Numbered from the stretch's first letter, positions 45,137 through 54,447 are shown. The stretch: 64,000 nucleotides of DNA from Nocardiopsis sinuspersici (GCA_008638415.1 VWVT01000004.1:62001-126000); one strand, 5' to 3'. The notes: generated by a model not told the origin, from the sequence alone. Program-made: numbers and translations.

Positions 45137-45883
45137 TCACGGCGCCTGGTAGCGCACTCCGAGGCCTGTCAGTATGTTCTGAAGCTCGGACTCGAAGAGT
45201 GGTTCCATGTCGCGCATCACGAAGTTCATGTGCTCGAACACCTCCATGCACACCACCCCGTACAGCCGCACCCAGCACGTGCTGAGCACCATGACCGCCT
45301 CCACCGGGATGTGCGGAGCCGAGAAGCCGCAGGTGTCGGCGAAGGCGCGCAGCTCACGGGCCAGTTCGGGCGTGATGCGGGCCCCGTCGGGCAGCGGGAA
45401 GCGCTCCTCGGACAGCAGCCGGTCGAAGAGCGTGTAGAAGGTCGCGCCGAAGCGCCGCCCGGCCTCCAGCGCCGGTGTGACGTCGGTCCCGGGGGCCAGG
45501 CGCACGCGCGGACCGAACATGGTGGCGAACTCGGCCCGGTGCGTGACGGCCCAGGACCGGAAGGCGCGCAGCGAGGTGAGGATGCGCAGGTCGGTGTCCT
45601 CGGAGGGCACGCTCGCGTCGGCGGCGGCCACCGCGGCGGCCAGTTCCCCGAACATGTCGGCGGTGATGAGCACCAGCAGCGAGTCGATGCCCGAGACGTA
45701 GCGGTACAGCCCCGGCGCGGTCATGCCCATCTCCCGGGCGATGGCGCGCAGGGACACCCCGGCGGCTCCCTGCTCGACCAGGTGGCGGCGGGCGATCTCC
45801 TTGATCTCCACGAGTGTGGCCTCGCGCACACGCTCGCGGCGGCTCGGTCTACCGGCGCCCCGGTCCAGCTGCGGTTTCGTCAT
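45137..45883 (-). CDS. TetR/AcrR family transcriptional regulator
   Basis: This 248-residue repressor has an N-terminal helix-turn-helix (AGVSLRAIAREMGMTAPGLYRYVSG) with residues matching the TetR DNA-contact helix, followed by an all-helical ligand domain. ATG at 45883 gives MTKPQLDRGAGRPSRRE, with GAGGGGACG as a distant ribosome site; an ATG at 45964 would add an Arg-rich leader. It is divergent from an MMPL transporter gene, with an inverted repeat between, the usual arrangement of TetR repressor and drug or lipid exporter. The ligand is unknown. Confidence 0.88.
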   Translation of the reverse strand: MTKPQLDRGAGRPSRRERVREATLVEIKEIARRHLVEQGAAGVSLRAIAREMGMTAPGLYRYVSGIDSLLVLITADMFGELAAAVAAADASVPSEDTDLRILTSLRAFRSWAVTHRAEFATMFGPRVRLAPGTDVTPALEAGRRFGATFYTLFDRLLSEERFPLPDGARITPELARELRAFADTCGFSAPHIPVEAVMVLSTCWVRLYGVVCMEVFEHMNFVMRDMEPLFESELQNILTGLGVRYQAP

Positions 45884-45970
45884 CTGCTGCGCTACGTCCC
45901 CTCTCGGGCGCCGGTCGGGGCGCCGTGGTCCTCGTCGGACATCTTGACATCGTAACGCCTGCACGCTTTA

Positions 45971-46000
45971 GTGAACGCCGTTAGCAAACACCGTTAACGG
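45971..46000. promoter_or_regulatory. Candidate TetR operator between tetR and mmpL
   Basis: The perfect palindrome CCGTTAACGG (45991-46000) is preceded by GTGAACGCCGTTAGC (45971-45985), a related half-dyad with AAC-GCC-GTT. The pair lies about 90 bases from the tetR start and 32 from the mmpL ATG. Confidence 0.55.
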
Positions 46001-46031
46001 ACATGAAGTCCGTTTCCTGGAGGGGCGGCGT

Positions 46032-48263
46032 ATGCCGACACACACGGGGCTTTTCGGGCGGCTCGGGCTGGGGACCCACCGCTTCCGCTGGGCGGTCCTG
46101 GCCGCCACCGCGCTCTTCGCCGTCTTCGCCGGCGTCTGGGGTTCGGGGGTCTTCTCCGACGTCAGCGAGAGCGGGTTCGAGGATCCCGGTTCCGAGTCCG
46201 CGCGGGCCACCCGCGTCCTGGAGGAGGAGCTGGGACACGACGGCGCCGACGTCGTCGCCGTCTACCGCAGCGACGAGCTGAAGGTGGACAACCCCACCTT
46301 CGCCGCGGCCGTCCAGCGCGTCGCCGACGACATGCCCGAGGACACCGTCGCGGACTTCGACACCTACCTCGAAGAGGGGCTCAGCGAGACCGAGCGCGGC
46401 ATGCTCGTGTCCGAGGACATGCACGCCGTCTACATCCCCGTGACCCTCAGCGGCCAGACCCACGCCGACCGCCTCCAGCAGTACGAGGAGGTCGCCGACC
46501 ACCTGTCCTCCAGCAACCTGGAGGTCCACCTGGGCGGCCCCATCGCCGTCGAGCACGAGCTGTCGGAGGCCGCCGAGCGCGACGTGGTCCGCGCCGAGAT
46601 CATCACCATGCCGATCCTGCTGGTCCTGTTGGTCCTGATCTTCGGCGGCCTGGTCGCGGGCATGGTCCCGCTCGCCGTGGGCGGCCTGGCCATCCTCGGC
46701 TCGCTGACCCTCCTGCGCGTCCTGACCCACGTCACCGACGTGTCGGTGTTCGCGATCAACGTCTCCACCATCCTGGGCCTGGGACTGGCGATCGACTACG
46801 GACTGTTCATGGTCAACCGCTTCCGCGAGGAGCTGGGCCGGGGCCGGGGCCTGGCCGCCGCGGTGGGCCGCACCGTCGACACCGCCGGGCGCACCGTGGC
46901 CTTCTCCGGCGTCACCGTCGGCATCGCCTTCGCGGGCCTGCTCTTCTTCCCCCAGCCCATCCTCAAGTCGATCGGCTGGGGCGGTATCGCCGTCGTGCTG
47001 TTCGACCTGCTGGCCGCGCTGGTCTTCCTGCCCGCGCTCATGTCCGTGGTCGGCCACCGGATCGACCGCCTCAGGCTGCCGCTACCGCTGCCCCGCCGCA
47101 CCGTCACCGGCACCGTGCACGAGAACGCGGGGTTCTGGTGGCGCCTGGCCCGCACCGTCATGCGCGGCCCCGCCGTGTCCCTGGTCGCGGTCGGCGGCGT
47201 CCTGCTGGTCTTCAGCTCCGGCCTGTCCTCCACCGAACTCGGCTCCACCGACCAGCGCTACCTCCCCTCCGACGCCGGGTCCCGGATCGCCACCGAGGCC
47301 CTGGCCGAGGACTTCCCCGCGGGCGGCCTGGGCAGGCTCGACGTCGCCGTGCTCGGCGACCCCGCGGACGAGGCCCTGGAGGAGTACGCCGAACGCCTGG
47401 GCGACCTGCCCGGGGCCTCCCTCGCCCGCGTCGAGCGCACCGGCGACGGCGTCGCCCACGTCATGGTCGCCTACCAGGGCGCGTCCGACTCCCCGGAGGT
47501 CGCCCGGCTGGTGAGCGACGTGCGCGGCGAACCGGTCCCCGAGGGGGCGCGGGAGAGCCTGGTCGGCGGTGTGGCCGCCATGCAGCAGGACAACGTGGCG
47601 GCGATCGTCGACGCGGCGCCCATGACCGTGGGCTTCATCGCCGCGGCGACCCTGGCCCTGCTCTTCCTCGCCTTCGGCTCGGTGGTCCTGCCAGTCAAGG
47701 CCGTCCTCATGGGCGCGCTGTCCCTGGGCGCCTCCCTGGGAGTGGTGGTCTGGGGGTTCCAGGAGGGCGGATTCGCCGGGCTGCTCGGCTTCGACGCCGT
47801 GGGCACCATCGACCCCACCTACCTGGTGCTGATCACCATCGTGGCGTTCGGCCTGGCGATGGACTACGAGCTGTTCCTGCTCAGCCGCGTACGCGAGGAG
47901 TACCTGCGCACCGGGGACAACATCCGCTCGGTGGCGGCGGGGCTCCAACACACCGGACAGATCATCACGAGCGCGGCGATCCTGCTGATGGTCGTGCTCT
48001 TGGCGATGGGCACCTCGGACCTGCTCTTCCTGAAGATCATCGGGATCGGCCTGGCCATCGCGGTGCTCGTGGACGCCACCCTGGTCCGCGCGGTGATGGT
48101 GCCCGCCACGATGCGCCTGCTCGGCGGCGCCAACTGGTGGCTGCCGCGCCCGCTGCGCTGGCTGCACGACCGGATCGGCATCTCCGAGGGCGGCGACGCC
48201 GACGAGGTCCCCGAGGCCGCGCGCGAGGCGGGGGAGGGGCGGCGGGTGCGCGCGGGCGTGTGA
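46032..48263 (+). CDS. MMPL/RND family transporter
   Basis: This 743-residue inner membrane protein has eleven or so helices in two halves, each with a large outside loop after the first helix. The conserved MMPL segment LGLGLAIDYGLFMVNRFREE in the first half and AFGLAMDYELFLLSRVREEY in the second carry the Asp-Tyr pairs thought to relay protons. ATG at 46032 has GGAGGGG at good spacing. Actinobacterial members export lipids or drugs. The adjacent TetR gene and the palindromic operator suggest inducible efflux. A perfect hairpin lies 82 bases after the stop. Confidence 0.93.
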   Translation: MPTHTGLFGRLGLGTHRFRWAVLAATALFAVFAGVWGSGVFSDVSESGFEDPGSESARATRVLEEELGHDGADVVAVYRSDELKVDNPTFAAAVQRVADDMPEDTVADFDTYLEEGLSETERGMLVSEDMHAVYIPVTLSGQTHADRLQQYEEVADHLSSSNLEVHLGGPIAVEHELSEAAERDVVRAEIITMPILLVLLVLIFGGLVAGMVPLAVGGLAILGSLTLLRVLTHVTDVSVFAINVSTILGLGLAIDYGLFMVNRFREELGRGRGLAAAVGRTVDTAGRTVAFSGVTVGIAFAGLLFFPQPILKSIGWGGIAVVLFDLLAALVFLPALMSVVGHRIDRLRLPLPLPRRTVTGTVHENAGFWWRLARTVMRGPAVSLVAVGGVLLVFSSGLSSTELGSTDQRYLPSDAGSRIATEALAEDFPAGGLGRLDVAVLGDPADEALEEYAERLGDLPGASLARVERTGDGVAHVMVAYQGASDSPEVARLVSDVRGEPVPEGARESLVGGVAAMQQDNVAAIVDAAPMTVGFIAAATLALLFLAFGSVVLPVKAVLMGALSLGASLGVVVWGFQEGGFAGLLGFDAVGTIDPTYLVLITIVAFGLAMDYELFLLSRVREEYLRTGDNIRSVAAGLQHTGQIITSAAILLMVVLLAMGTSDLLFLKIIGIGLAIAVLVDATLVRAVMVPATMRLLGGANWWLPRPLRWLHDRIGISEGGDADEVPEAAREAGEGRRVRAGV

Positions 48264-48344
48264 CTCTCGCCCCTGCCTGTCCCGCGCCGAGTGTGCCGGG
48301 GGTCTCGGCGGGTGCCGCGACGCCTCCCGCCCGGCACACGGAAA

Positions 48345-48376
48345 CGGGCCCGGCGTCCACGTGGACGCCGGGCCCG
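48345..48376. terminator. Perfect palindrome, bidirectional terminator
   Basis: The 32-base palindrome 48345-48376 has arms of 16 bp and no spacer; a 41-base stretch from 48346 to 48386 recurs with four differences at 49688-49728. It ends the MMPL transcript and probably that of the minus-strand gene that stops at 48390. Confidence 0.75.
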
Positions 48377-48389
48377 CCCCGGGCTCAGA

Positions 48390-49251
48390 TCACTCGTCGA
48401 AGAGCTGGTCGATGTGGGTGATGGTGACGCTTCGGTCGAGCCAGGCGTCGAGCTGGTCGTGGTCGCGGCACCCGCTGATGCGCCTGCGTGCCTTTTCGGG
48501 TACGTCGATTCCACGCTTGCTCAGGACCCGGAGAACGGCCCTGGCCTCTCCCTCGGCCTTGAGGCTCTCGGTCCAGGCGCTGCTGTACTCGTAGGTGTCC
48601 GTCATCATCAGCTCCTCCAGAGCCGCCTGTCCTACGGTCTTCGCCAGCAGGTTCAACGTGAATCCAATGTACTTCGTGGCCCTTTCCCGGTCGATCGCGT
48701 CGAGGCCGGTGTGCAGGGCCTTCAGCACGTCCATGTCCTGACCGCCGTGCGCGGCGGCGGACAGCACAGCCAAGGATGGGCGCCGCCCGACCTCCTCGGG
48801 GGCGGTGACGGCCGGGATCCCGGACGGGCCCACCACCAGGGGCCGTAGGACGAAACCGGGATGGCCGAGGCGGATCGGTTCGGCGTACCAGTCGGCCACG
48901 GCTTGTCCGGGGCAGACGGTCAGCAGGACGACCGGGCACTCGTGCCGGGAGCGCAGCGCGGCCACGTACTCCGGCCACGTGAAGCGCTTGCGCTCCTTCT
49001 CGTCGCGCTGGACCTTCCACGATGATCCCCATCAGCTTGTCGGGGGAGTCGGCGGGGCCCGGGCCGCGCAGCATGATCGCGACGTCCGAACGGCGTTCGA
49101 CGGGGTCCACGTGGCCGAGGTCGCACGAGGTGACCTCGCTGCGGTCGTAGTCGGGGACGTCCACGCCGAGGCCGCGCAGGAAGTCGACGGCGGTGTCGGG
49201 GGCGTCGGCGAACAACTCGGCGTAGATCTGGTGTTCAGCGGAGATCGCCAC
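48390..49251 (-). pseudogene. Rpn-family (PD-(D/E)XK) nuclease-like gene, frameshifted
   Basis: The N-terminal frame (GTG at 49251; AISAEHQIYAELFADAPDTA, VERRSDVAIML, GIIVE) and the C-terminal frame (RDEKERKRFTWPEYVAALR through DQLFDE) match two parts of one roughly 290-residue actinobacterial protein that I recognise from transposase-associated PD-(D/E)XK nucleases. They are in different reading frames. The break is one extra base in the run GGAAGG near 49013-49017; removing one base would join VE to VQRDEKERKRF. The nuclease D and E residues are therefore split between frames. It could be a true pseudogene, a sequencing error or programmed frameshifting. No Cas or toxin partner is adjacent. 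Confidence 0.7.
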
Positions 49252-49376
49252 GAGTCAGACGCTACACAGGGTTACTGGCAAGTATGCACGAGTAGCCGTT
49301 ATGTGGTGACTTTTCGTGTTCGCCGACTTCGGGCAGGGGAAACGGTGCCGCGACGACCCCGCAGAGAGGGCCGAAC

Positions 49377-49676
49377 ATGTCCGAAGAGCAGAACAGGCCA
49401 CTGGTCCTGCACGTGGGGGGCGACGAGCTCGTCATCCGGCGCCGTTACGAGACCGCGAGCATCGTCAACGACATCCTGATCGCCCTGTGGTTCATCGCCG
49501 GCAGCGTCATGTTCTTCTCCGAGGCCTGGACCACGGCGGGCACGTGGTGCTTCCTCCTCGGCAGCGTCGAGCTGCTGATCCGCCCGATGATCCGGCTGTT
49601 CAGGCAGTTCCACGTCCGGAGCGTCCGCTCCTCCGGCCGGGGTGCGGCCATGGGGGAGTCCTCCCAGGACTTCTGA
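49377..49676 (+). CDS. YrhK-like family membrane protein
   Basis: This 99-residue protein has two hydrophobic helices (about 28-48 and 55-72) joined by a short loop with WTTAGTW. The segment IVNDILIALWFIAGSVMFF and the following LGSVELLIRPMIRLFR match the YrhK domain as I know it. ATG at 49377 has GAGAGGG upstream. It is divergent from the frameshifted gene, 125 bases away. The function is unknown. Confidence 0.75.
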   Translation: MSEEQNRPLVLHVGGDELVIRRRYETASIVNDILIALWFIAGSVMFFSEAWTTAGTWCFLLGSVELLIRPMIRLFRQFHVRSVRSSGRGAAMGESSQDF

Positions 49677-49684
49677 CGCGAGAC

Positions 49685-49722
49685 GGCGGGCCCGGCGTCC
49701 GCGTGGACACCGGACCCGCCGC
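49685..49722. terminator. Terminator between YrhK and fadB
   Basis: Arms GGCGGGCCCGGCGTCC and GTGGACACCGGACCCGCC pair with a few mismatches around a short loop. It lies between convergent genes and is a copy of the palindrome at 48.3 kb. Confidence 0.7.
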
Positions 49723-49736
49723 GGGCTCGGGGAAGG

Positions 49737-51830
49737 CTAGAAGGCCTTCGGGTCGCCCTCGTGGAACCGCTTGCCGTTCACGGCCTCGGACACCCCGACC
49801 TTGTCCAGGTACGGGGTGATGCCGCCGGTGTGGAAGGGCCAGCCCGCACCGCTGATCAGGCACAGGTCGATGTCGGCGGCCTCGGCCACCACGCCCTCGT
49901 CCAGCATGATCCGGATCTCCCGGGCCAGCGCGCGCAGCGCCCGGTCCAGGATCTCGCTCTCCTCGGACGGGTTGTCGCCGCCGCTGAGGATCTCCTTCAC
50001 CTCGGGGTCGATCGTGAAGTCCGGGGCGAAGATCTCCGTCTTGCCCGCCTTCACGATCTCGGCCAGTTCGTCGGAGACCGCGAAGCGCTCGGGGAACGCC
50101 TCGTGCAGGGTCTCGGCGACGTGCAGGCCGACCGCCGGGCCCACGAGCTGCAACAGCATCAGCGGCGACATCGGCAGGCCCAGGGGCGCCACCGCGCGGT
50201 CGGCCACCTCGGGCTCGGTGCCCTCGCCGACCGCGCTCAGGACCTCGCCCATGAACAGGGTGAGCAGGCGGTTGACCACGAACGCCGGGGCGTCCTTGCA
50301 CAGCACCGCGGTCTTCTTCAGCTTCTTGGAGGCGGCGAAGGCCGTGGCCAGGGTCGCGTCGTCGGTCCGCTCACCGCGGACGATCTCCAGCAGCGGCAGG
50401 ACCGCGACCGGGTTGAAGAAGTGGAAGCCCACGACCCGCTCGGGGTGCTCCAGCTCGGAGGCCATCTCGGTGATCGACAGCGAGGAGGTGTTGGTGGCCA
50501 GGACCGCCTCGGGGGAGACCACGGCCTCCACCTCGGCGAACACCTGCTTCTTGACCGACATCTTCTCGAACACGGCCTCGATGACGAAGTCGGCGTCGGA
50601 GAAGGCGTCCTTGGTCAGCGAGCCGCTCACCAGGGACTTGAGGTGGTTGGCCTTGTCGCCGTTGATCCGGCCCTTGCCCAGGAGCTTGTCGACCTCGCCG
50701 TGCACGTAGGCCACGCCCTTGTCCAGGCGCTCCTGGTCCAGGTCGGTCAGGACGACCGGCACGTCCAGGCGGCGGGCGAACAGCAGGGCCAGCTGGCCGG
50801 CCATCAGGCCGGCGCCGACGACGCCGACCTTGGTGATCTTGCGGGCCAGCGACTTGTCCGGGGCGCCCGCGGGGCGCTTGGCGCGCTTTTGCACCAGGTC
50901 GAACGCGTACAGGCCCGCCTTGAGCTCGTCGCTCATGATCAGGTCGGCCAGTGCGTCGTCCTCGGCGGCGAAGCCCTCGTCACGCGTGCGGTTCCTGGCC
51001 TCGGCGACCAGTTCGACCGCGCGGACCGGGGCGGGGGCGGCGCCGTGCAGCTTGCCCTCGACGGTGAAGCGGGCCATGTTGACCGCGTTGTCCCAGGCCT
51101 CGCCCTTGTCGACCTCGGGGCGCTCGACCACGACGTCGCCCTTGACGACCCTGGCGGCCCAGCGCAGCGACTCCTCCACGAAGTCGGCGGGCTCGAACAT
51201 CGCGTCGGCGATGCCCAGCTCGAAGGCCTGCTTGCCCTTGAGCGTCTTGTTCTGGGCGAGCGGGTTGTCGACGATGACCTTGAGGGCCTTCTCGGCGCCG
51301 ATCAGGTTCGGCAGCAGGTAGGTGCCGCCCCAGCCGGGGACCAGGCCCAGGAAGGCCTCGGGCAGCGCGACCGCGGGCACGCCCGAGGAGATGGTGCGGT
51401 AGGTGCAGTGCAGCGCCACCTCCACGCCGCCGCCCATGGCCGCGCCGTTGACCAGCGCGAAGGTCGGCACGTCCAGCTCGCCGAGCTTGCGGAACACGTC
51501 GTGGCCCAGCTTGCCGATCGCGTGCGCCTGCTCGCGGTTCTGGATCGCGGGGACACCGGTCAGGTCCGCGCCCACGGCGAAGATGAACGGCTTGCCGGTG
51601 ACGGCCACGGCCACGATGTCGGTGCGCGCCCTGGCGGCCTCGATCGCGGCGTCCAGGCTCAGCAGACCGCTGGGGCCGAAGGTGTTGGGCTTGGTGTGGT
51701 CGTGCCCGTTGTCCAGTGTGATCAGGACCGCGGTGCCCGCGCCGTAGGGGAGCTCGATGTCACGGGAGAGCGCCCTGGTGACGACCTCGTCGCTGAAGAG
51801 CTCTCGTGCCTGCTCGATCGCGGTGCTCAC
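49737..51830 (-). CDS. fadB: 3-hydroxyacyl-CoA dehydrogenase / enoyl-CoA hydratase (FadB/FadJ type)
   Basis: This 697-residue bifunctional beta-oxidation enzyme works in the cytoplasm. The N-terminal crotonase domain has the oxyanion-hole segments FAVGADLTG and NGAAMGGGVEVAL, and the catalytic-Glu segment VALPEAFLGLVPGWGGT. The C-terminal dehydrogenase domain starts with the NAD motif VGVVGAGLMAGQLA and contains ATNTSSLSITEMA and VGFHFFNPV with the catalytic His. The GTG start overlaps the fadA stop by 4 bases (GTGA), so the two enzymes are co-translated and probably form the multienzyme complex that turns enoyl-CoA into acetyl-CoA. Confidence 0.93.
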   Translation of the reverse strand: MSTAIEQARELFSDEVVTRALSRDIELPYGAGTAVLITLDNGHDHTKPNTFGPSGLLSLDAAIEAARARTDIVAVAVTGKPFIFAVGADLTGVPAIQNREQAHAIGKLGHDVFRKLGELDVPTFALVNGAAMGGGVEVALHCTYRTISSGVPAVALPEAFLGLVPGWGGTYLLPNLIGAEKALKVIVDNPLAQNKTLKGKQAFELGIADAMFEPADFVEESLRWAARVVKGDVVVERPEVDKGEAWDNAVNMARFTVEGKLHGAAPAPVRAVELVAEARNRTRDEGFAAEDDALADLIMSDELKAGLYAFDLVQKRAKRPAGAPDKSLARKITKVGVVGAGLMAGQLALLFARRLDVPVVLTDLDQERLDKGVAYVHGEVDKLLGKGRINGDKANHLKSLVSGSLTKDAFSDADFVIEAVFEKMSVKKQVFAEVEAVVSPEAVLATNTSSLSITEMASELEHPERVVGFHFFNPVAVLPLLEIVRGERTDDATLATAFAASKKLKKTAVLCKDAPAFVVNRLLTLFMGEVLSAVGEGTEPEVADRAVAPLGLPMSPLMLLQLVGPAVGLHVAETLHEAFPERFAVSDELAEIVKAGKTEIFAPDFTIDPEVKEILSGGDNPSEESEILDRALRALAREIRIMLDEGVVAEAADIDLCLISGAGWPFHTGGITPYLDKVGVSEAVNGKRFHEGDPKAF

Positions 51831-53026
51831 TTGCCCCCCTCGTAGTTGGTGTTCTCCCACAGGACGGTTCCGCCCATGCCCATGCCGACGCACATGGTGG
51901 TCAGGCCGTAGCGGACGTCGGGACGTTCGGCGAACTGGCGCGCGAGCTGCATCATCAGGCGCACGCCGGAGGAGGCCAGCGGGTGGCCCAGGGCGATGGC
52001 GCCGCCCCACGGGTTGACGCGGGTGTCGTCGTCGGCGAGGCCGAAGTGCTCCAGGAAGGCCAGCACCTGCACGGCGAAGGCCTCGTTGATCTCGATGAGG
52101 CCGATCTCGTCCATCGAGATGCCCTGGCGGGCGAACAGCTTCTCGGTGGCCGGGACCGGGCCCACACCCATGACCGAGGGGTCCACACCGGCGAAGGAGA
52201 AGTCCACCAGGCGCATCCTGGCGTCCAGCCCCAGCTCCTCGGCCACGTCCTCGGCGGCCAGGATGGCGCCGGTGGCGCCGTCGTTGAGGCCGGCGGCGTT
52301 GCCGGGCGTCACGTTGCCGTGCGCGCGGAACGGGGTCTTCAGGGAGGCCAGCGACTCCATGGTGGTGCCGGGCCGGGGCGGCTCGTCCTGGGTGGCCAGA
52401 CCGTAGCCCTGCTCCAGGGAGCGGACCAGGACCTCGACCAGGTCGTCCTGGATCTTGCCGTCGGCGTAGGCCTTGGCGACCTTCTCCTGGCTGCGCACCG
52501 CGTAGGCGTCGGCGCGCTCCTTGGTGATGGTCGGGAACCGGTCGTGCAGGTTCTCGGCGGTGTTGCCCATGACCAGCGCGGACGGGTCCACGAGCTTCTC
52601 GGAGAGGAAGCGCGGGTTGGGGTCGACGCCCTCGCCCATGGGGTGGCGGCCCATGTGCTCGACACCGCCCGCGATGACGACGTCGTAGGCACCGAAGGAG
52701 ATGCCCGCGCCGGAGGTGGTGACGGCCGTGAGCGCACCGGCGCACATGCGGTCGATGGCGTAGCCGGGGACGCTGGTCGGCAGTCCGGCGAGGATCGCGG
52801 CGCTGCGCCCGATCGTCAGGCCCTGGTCGCCGATCTGGGTGGTGGCGGCGATGGCGACCTCGTCGACGCGCTCGGCGGGCAGGCCCGGGTTGCGGCGCAT
52901 CAGTTCGCGGATCACGCGTACGACGAGGTCGTCTGCGCGCGTCTCGGCGTAGAGGCCCTTGCCAGACTTGCCGAACGGGGTGCGGACCCCGTCGACAAAC
53001 ACGACATCGCGGGCAGTTCGCGGCAC
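51827..53026 (-). CDS. fadA: Acetyl-CoA C-acyltransferase (thiolase)
   Basis: This 399-residue thiolase cleaves 3-ketoacyl-CoA to acetyl-CoA and a shortened acyl-CoA. The nucleophilic Cys is in DRMCAGALTAV, the catalytic His in GGAIALGHPLASSG and the second Cys in TTMCVGMGMGG. It is the first gene of a two-gene operon with fadB. GTG at 53026 is preceded by GGAGAAGGAGGGG, a strong site. The promoter must lie in the 217-base gap before it, which also contains the terminator of the TPR gene. Confidence 0.94.
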   Translation of the reverse strand: MPRTARDVVFVDGVRTPFGKSGKGLYAETRADDLVVRVIRELMRRNPGLPAERVDEVAIAATTQIGDQGLTIGRSAAILAGLPTSVPGYAIDRMCAGALTAVTTSGAGISFGAYDVVIAGGVEHMGRHPMGEGVDPNPRFLSEKLVDPSALVMGNTAENLHDRFPTITKERADAYAVRSQEKVAKAYADGKIQDDLVEVLVRSLEQGYGLATQDEPPRPGTTMESLASLKTPFRAHGNVTPGNAAGLNDGATGAILAAEDVAEELGLDARMRLVDFSFAGVDPSVMGVGPVPATEKLFARQGISMDEIGLIEINEAFAVQVLAFLEHFGLADDDTRVNPWGGAIALGHPLASSGVRLMMQLARQFAERPDVRYGLTTMCVGMGMGGTVLWENTNYEGGK

Positions 53027-53191
53027 GATGACCCCTCCTTCTCCAGTGGGTGGTGGACTGTTCCGCTAATGCTACTCGTCAGTAACAACTTGTGCGAGCA
53101 GCAGGGGTGGGAACTTCGGTCCGGACGGGGATCGGAGCCGGTCCACGGCCCCGTCGGTCGCCTTCGTGCCCGTCGGCGTCGCCTGACACAC

Positions 53192-53225
53192 CTCGGGGCC
53201 GGGGGTCGCGACCCCCGGCCCCGAG
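53192..53225. terminator. Perfect palindrome terminator after TPR gene
   Basis: CTCGGGGCCGGGGGTCG (53192-53208) and CGACCCCCGGCCCCGAG (53209-53225) are exact complements, 19 bases downstream of the stop of the TPR gene on the minus strand. Confidence 0.8.
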
Positions 53226-53243
53226 ACCGGTCTCCGGTCGGCC

Positions 53244-54290
53244 CTACAGCAGGGCCTTGGCCTCGCGGTGGCGGCCGGCGGCGTTGTAGGCGCCGGCCAG
53301 GTCGCGGCGCAGCCGCAGGGTCAGCCGCCGCACGTCCGGGTCGCCGGAGGAGTTCAGCGCCACCCGGTAGGCGTCGCGCAGCACCTCCACCGCCTCGTCG
53401 GGACGGCCCGCCTGGGTGTAGGCGCGGCCCAGCCGGTGGTGCACCGTCAGGGTGTCCAGGTGGCCCTTGCCCATCCGGCGGCGCCGTCCGGCCAGCACCA
53501 TACGGAGCTGGGTGATCGCGTCGTCGTAGCGTCCGGACATGCTCTGCGCGGCGCTCAGGCCCAGCCGCAGCTCCTCGCGGCGCTCGGTCGAGGCCACGTC
53601 CTCGATGGCGCGCTCGTAGTGCACCACGGCCGCGTCCAGGCGTCCGCTGCGCCGGTAGCAGACCGCGAGGCGCATGCGCGCCTCCACCGTGTCCTCGTCC
53701 GCGGGGCCGAACTGGCGCTCGCGTTCGCGCAGCAGCATCTCCCACTGCCCGGAGGCGTCGGCAGGACGGCCGGCGTCCTCGTAGGCCCAGGCCAGGTTCT
53801 CGCGGATGATCTCGGTGCGCGGGTGCTCGTCACCGAAGACCTCCACCGCCTCGGCCAGCGCCAGCTCGAACTGCTGCACGGCCGCCTGGCGGCGTCCCAT
53901 CTGCGCGTACTTGGTCGCCAGGTTGTTGCGTGCGGTGATCGTGTCCGGGTGCTCGGTGCCCAGCCGCTCCACCAGGGACCGCAGCGTCCGCTCCAGGGAC
54001 GCGGCCCGCATCCCGGCGGTGGGAACGGGCGCGGGCGCGCGGTCCGCCTCGGCCACACGCGTCCTCGTGGCCGAAGCCTCGGCGGCCGGTGCCCCCTCCC
54101 GTTCCTCCGGCAGGGACAGCGGCTCGGTGGAGGGGCCGCCCACCGGTGCCGGACTCGGCACGGGCACGGTGGCCGGTTGTTCCACGGACTGTTCCTCGCG
54201 GGTGGGCGCGACGGTAGTAGCCGAACGGATCCTGGAACCCATCAGCCCGGTCTCGCGCAGCAACGCACGCCAGAACGTCAGCACACTCAC
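53244..54290 (-). CDS. Tetratricopeptide repeat protein
   Basis: This protein of about 348 residues has a Pro/Thr/Ala-rich N-terminus of roughly 105 residues, followed by consecutive TPR helices: TARNNLATKYAQMGRRQAAV, IIRENLAWAYEDAGRPADAS, ARMRLAVCYRRSGRLDAAVV, HHRLGRAYTQAGRPDEAVEV and RRDLAGAYNAAGRHREAKAL are five recognisable repeats, with a sixth degenerate one between the third and fourth. No signal peptide or DNA-binding domain is visible, so it is probably a cytoplasmic scaffold. The start is among several closely spaced GTGs; 54290 is used because GGTG and AGCAGGGG lie upstream, but a few residues are uncertain. It is transcribed after RNase D with a terminator between. Confidence 0.72.
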   Translation of the reverse strand: MSVLTFWRALLRETGLMGSRIRSATTVAPTREEQSVEQPATVPVPSPAPVGGPSTEPLSLPEEREGAPAAEASATRTRVAEADRAPAPVPTAGMRAASLERTLRSLVERLGTEHPDTITARNNLATKYAQMGRRQAAVQQFELALAEAVEVFGDEHPRTEIIRENLAWAYEDAGRPADASGQWEMLLRERERQFGPADEDTVEARMRLAVCYRRSGRLDAAVVHYERAIEDVASTERREELRLGLSAAQSMSGRYDDAITQLRMVLAGRRRRMGKGHLDTLTVHHRLGRAYTQAGRPDEAVEVLRDAYRVALNSSGDPDVRRLTLRLRRDLAGAYNAAGRHREAKALL

Positions 54291-54416
54291 CACTTTTCCC
54301 CTGCTCGCGCACCGCGGCTCGTGGCCTGCGGTGTAACTCCCGTCGGACGATGCCTCGGTACTCCAAGGCACATTTCTATAACTTAATCGGACATGGGGCT
54401 ACGGAACAGGCACCAA

Positions 54417-54447
54417 CCCCCCTTGGGGGGCGGTGACTTCGGTCACC
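54417..54447. terminator. Two adjacent hairpins between rnd and TPR genes
   Basis: CCCCCC-TT-GGGGGG (54417-54430) and GGTGAC-TTCG-GTCACC (54433-54448 approximately) lie downstream of rnd on the minus strand. They may end rnd and shape the 5' leader of the TPR gene. Confidence 0.5.

Noticed and set aside
49761..51845. A 694-codon plus-strand frame opposite fadB
   Set aside because: Low-complexity His/Gly/Val/Leu-rich translation with no start signal; antisense to an intact enzyme.
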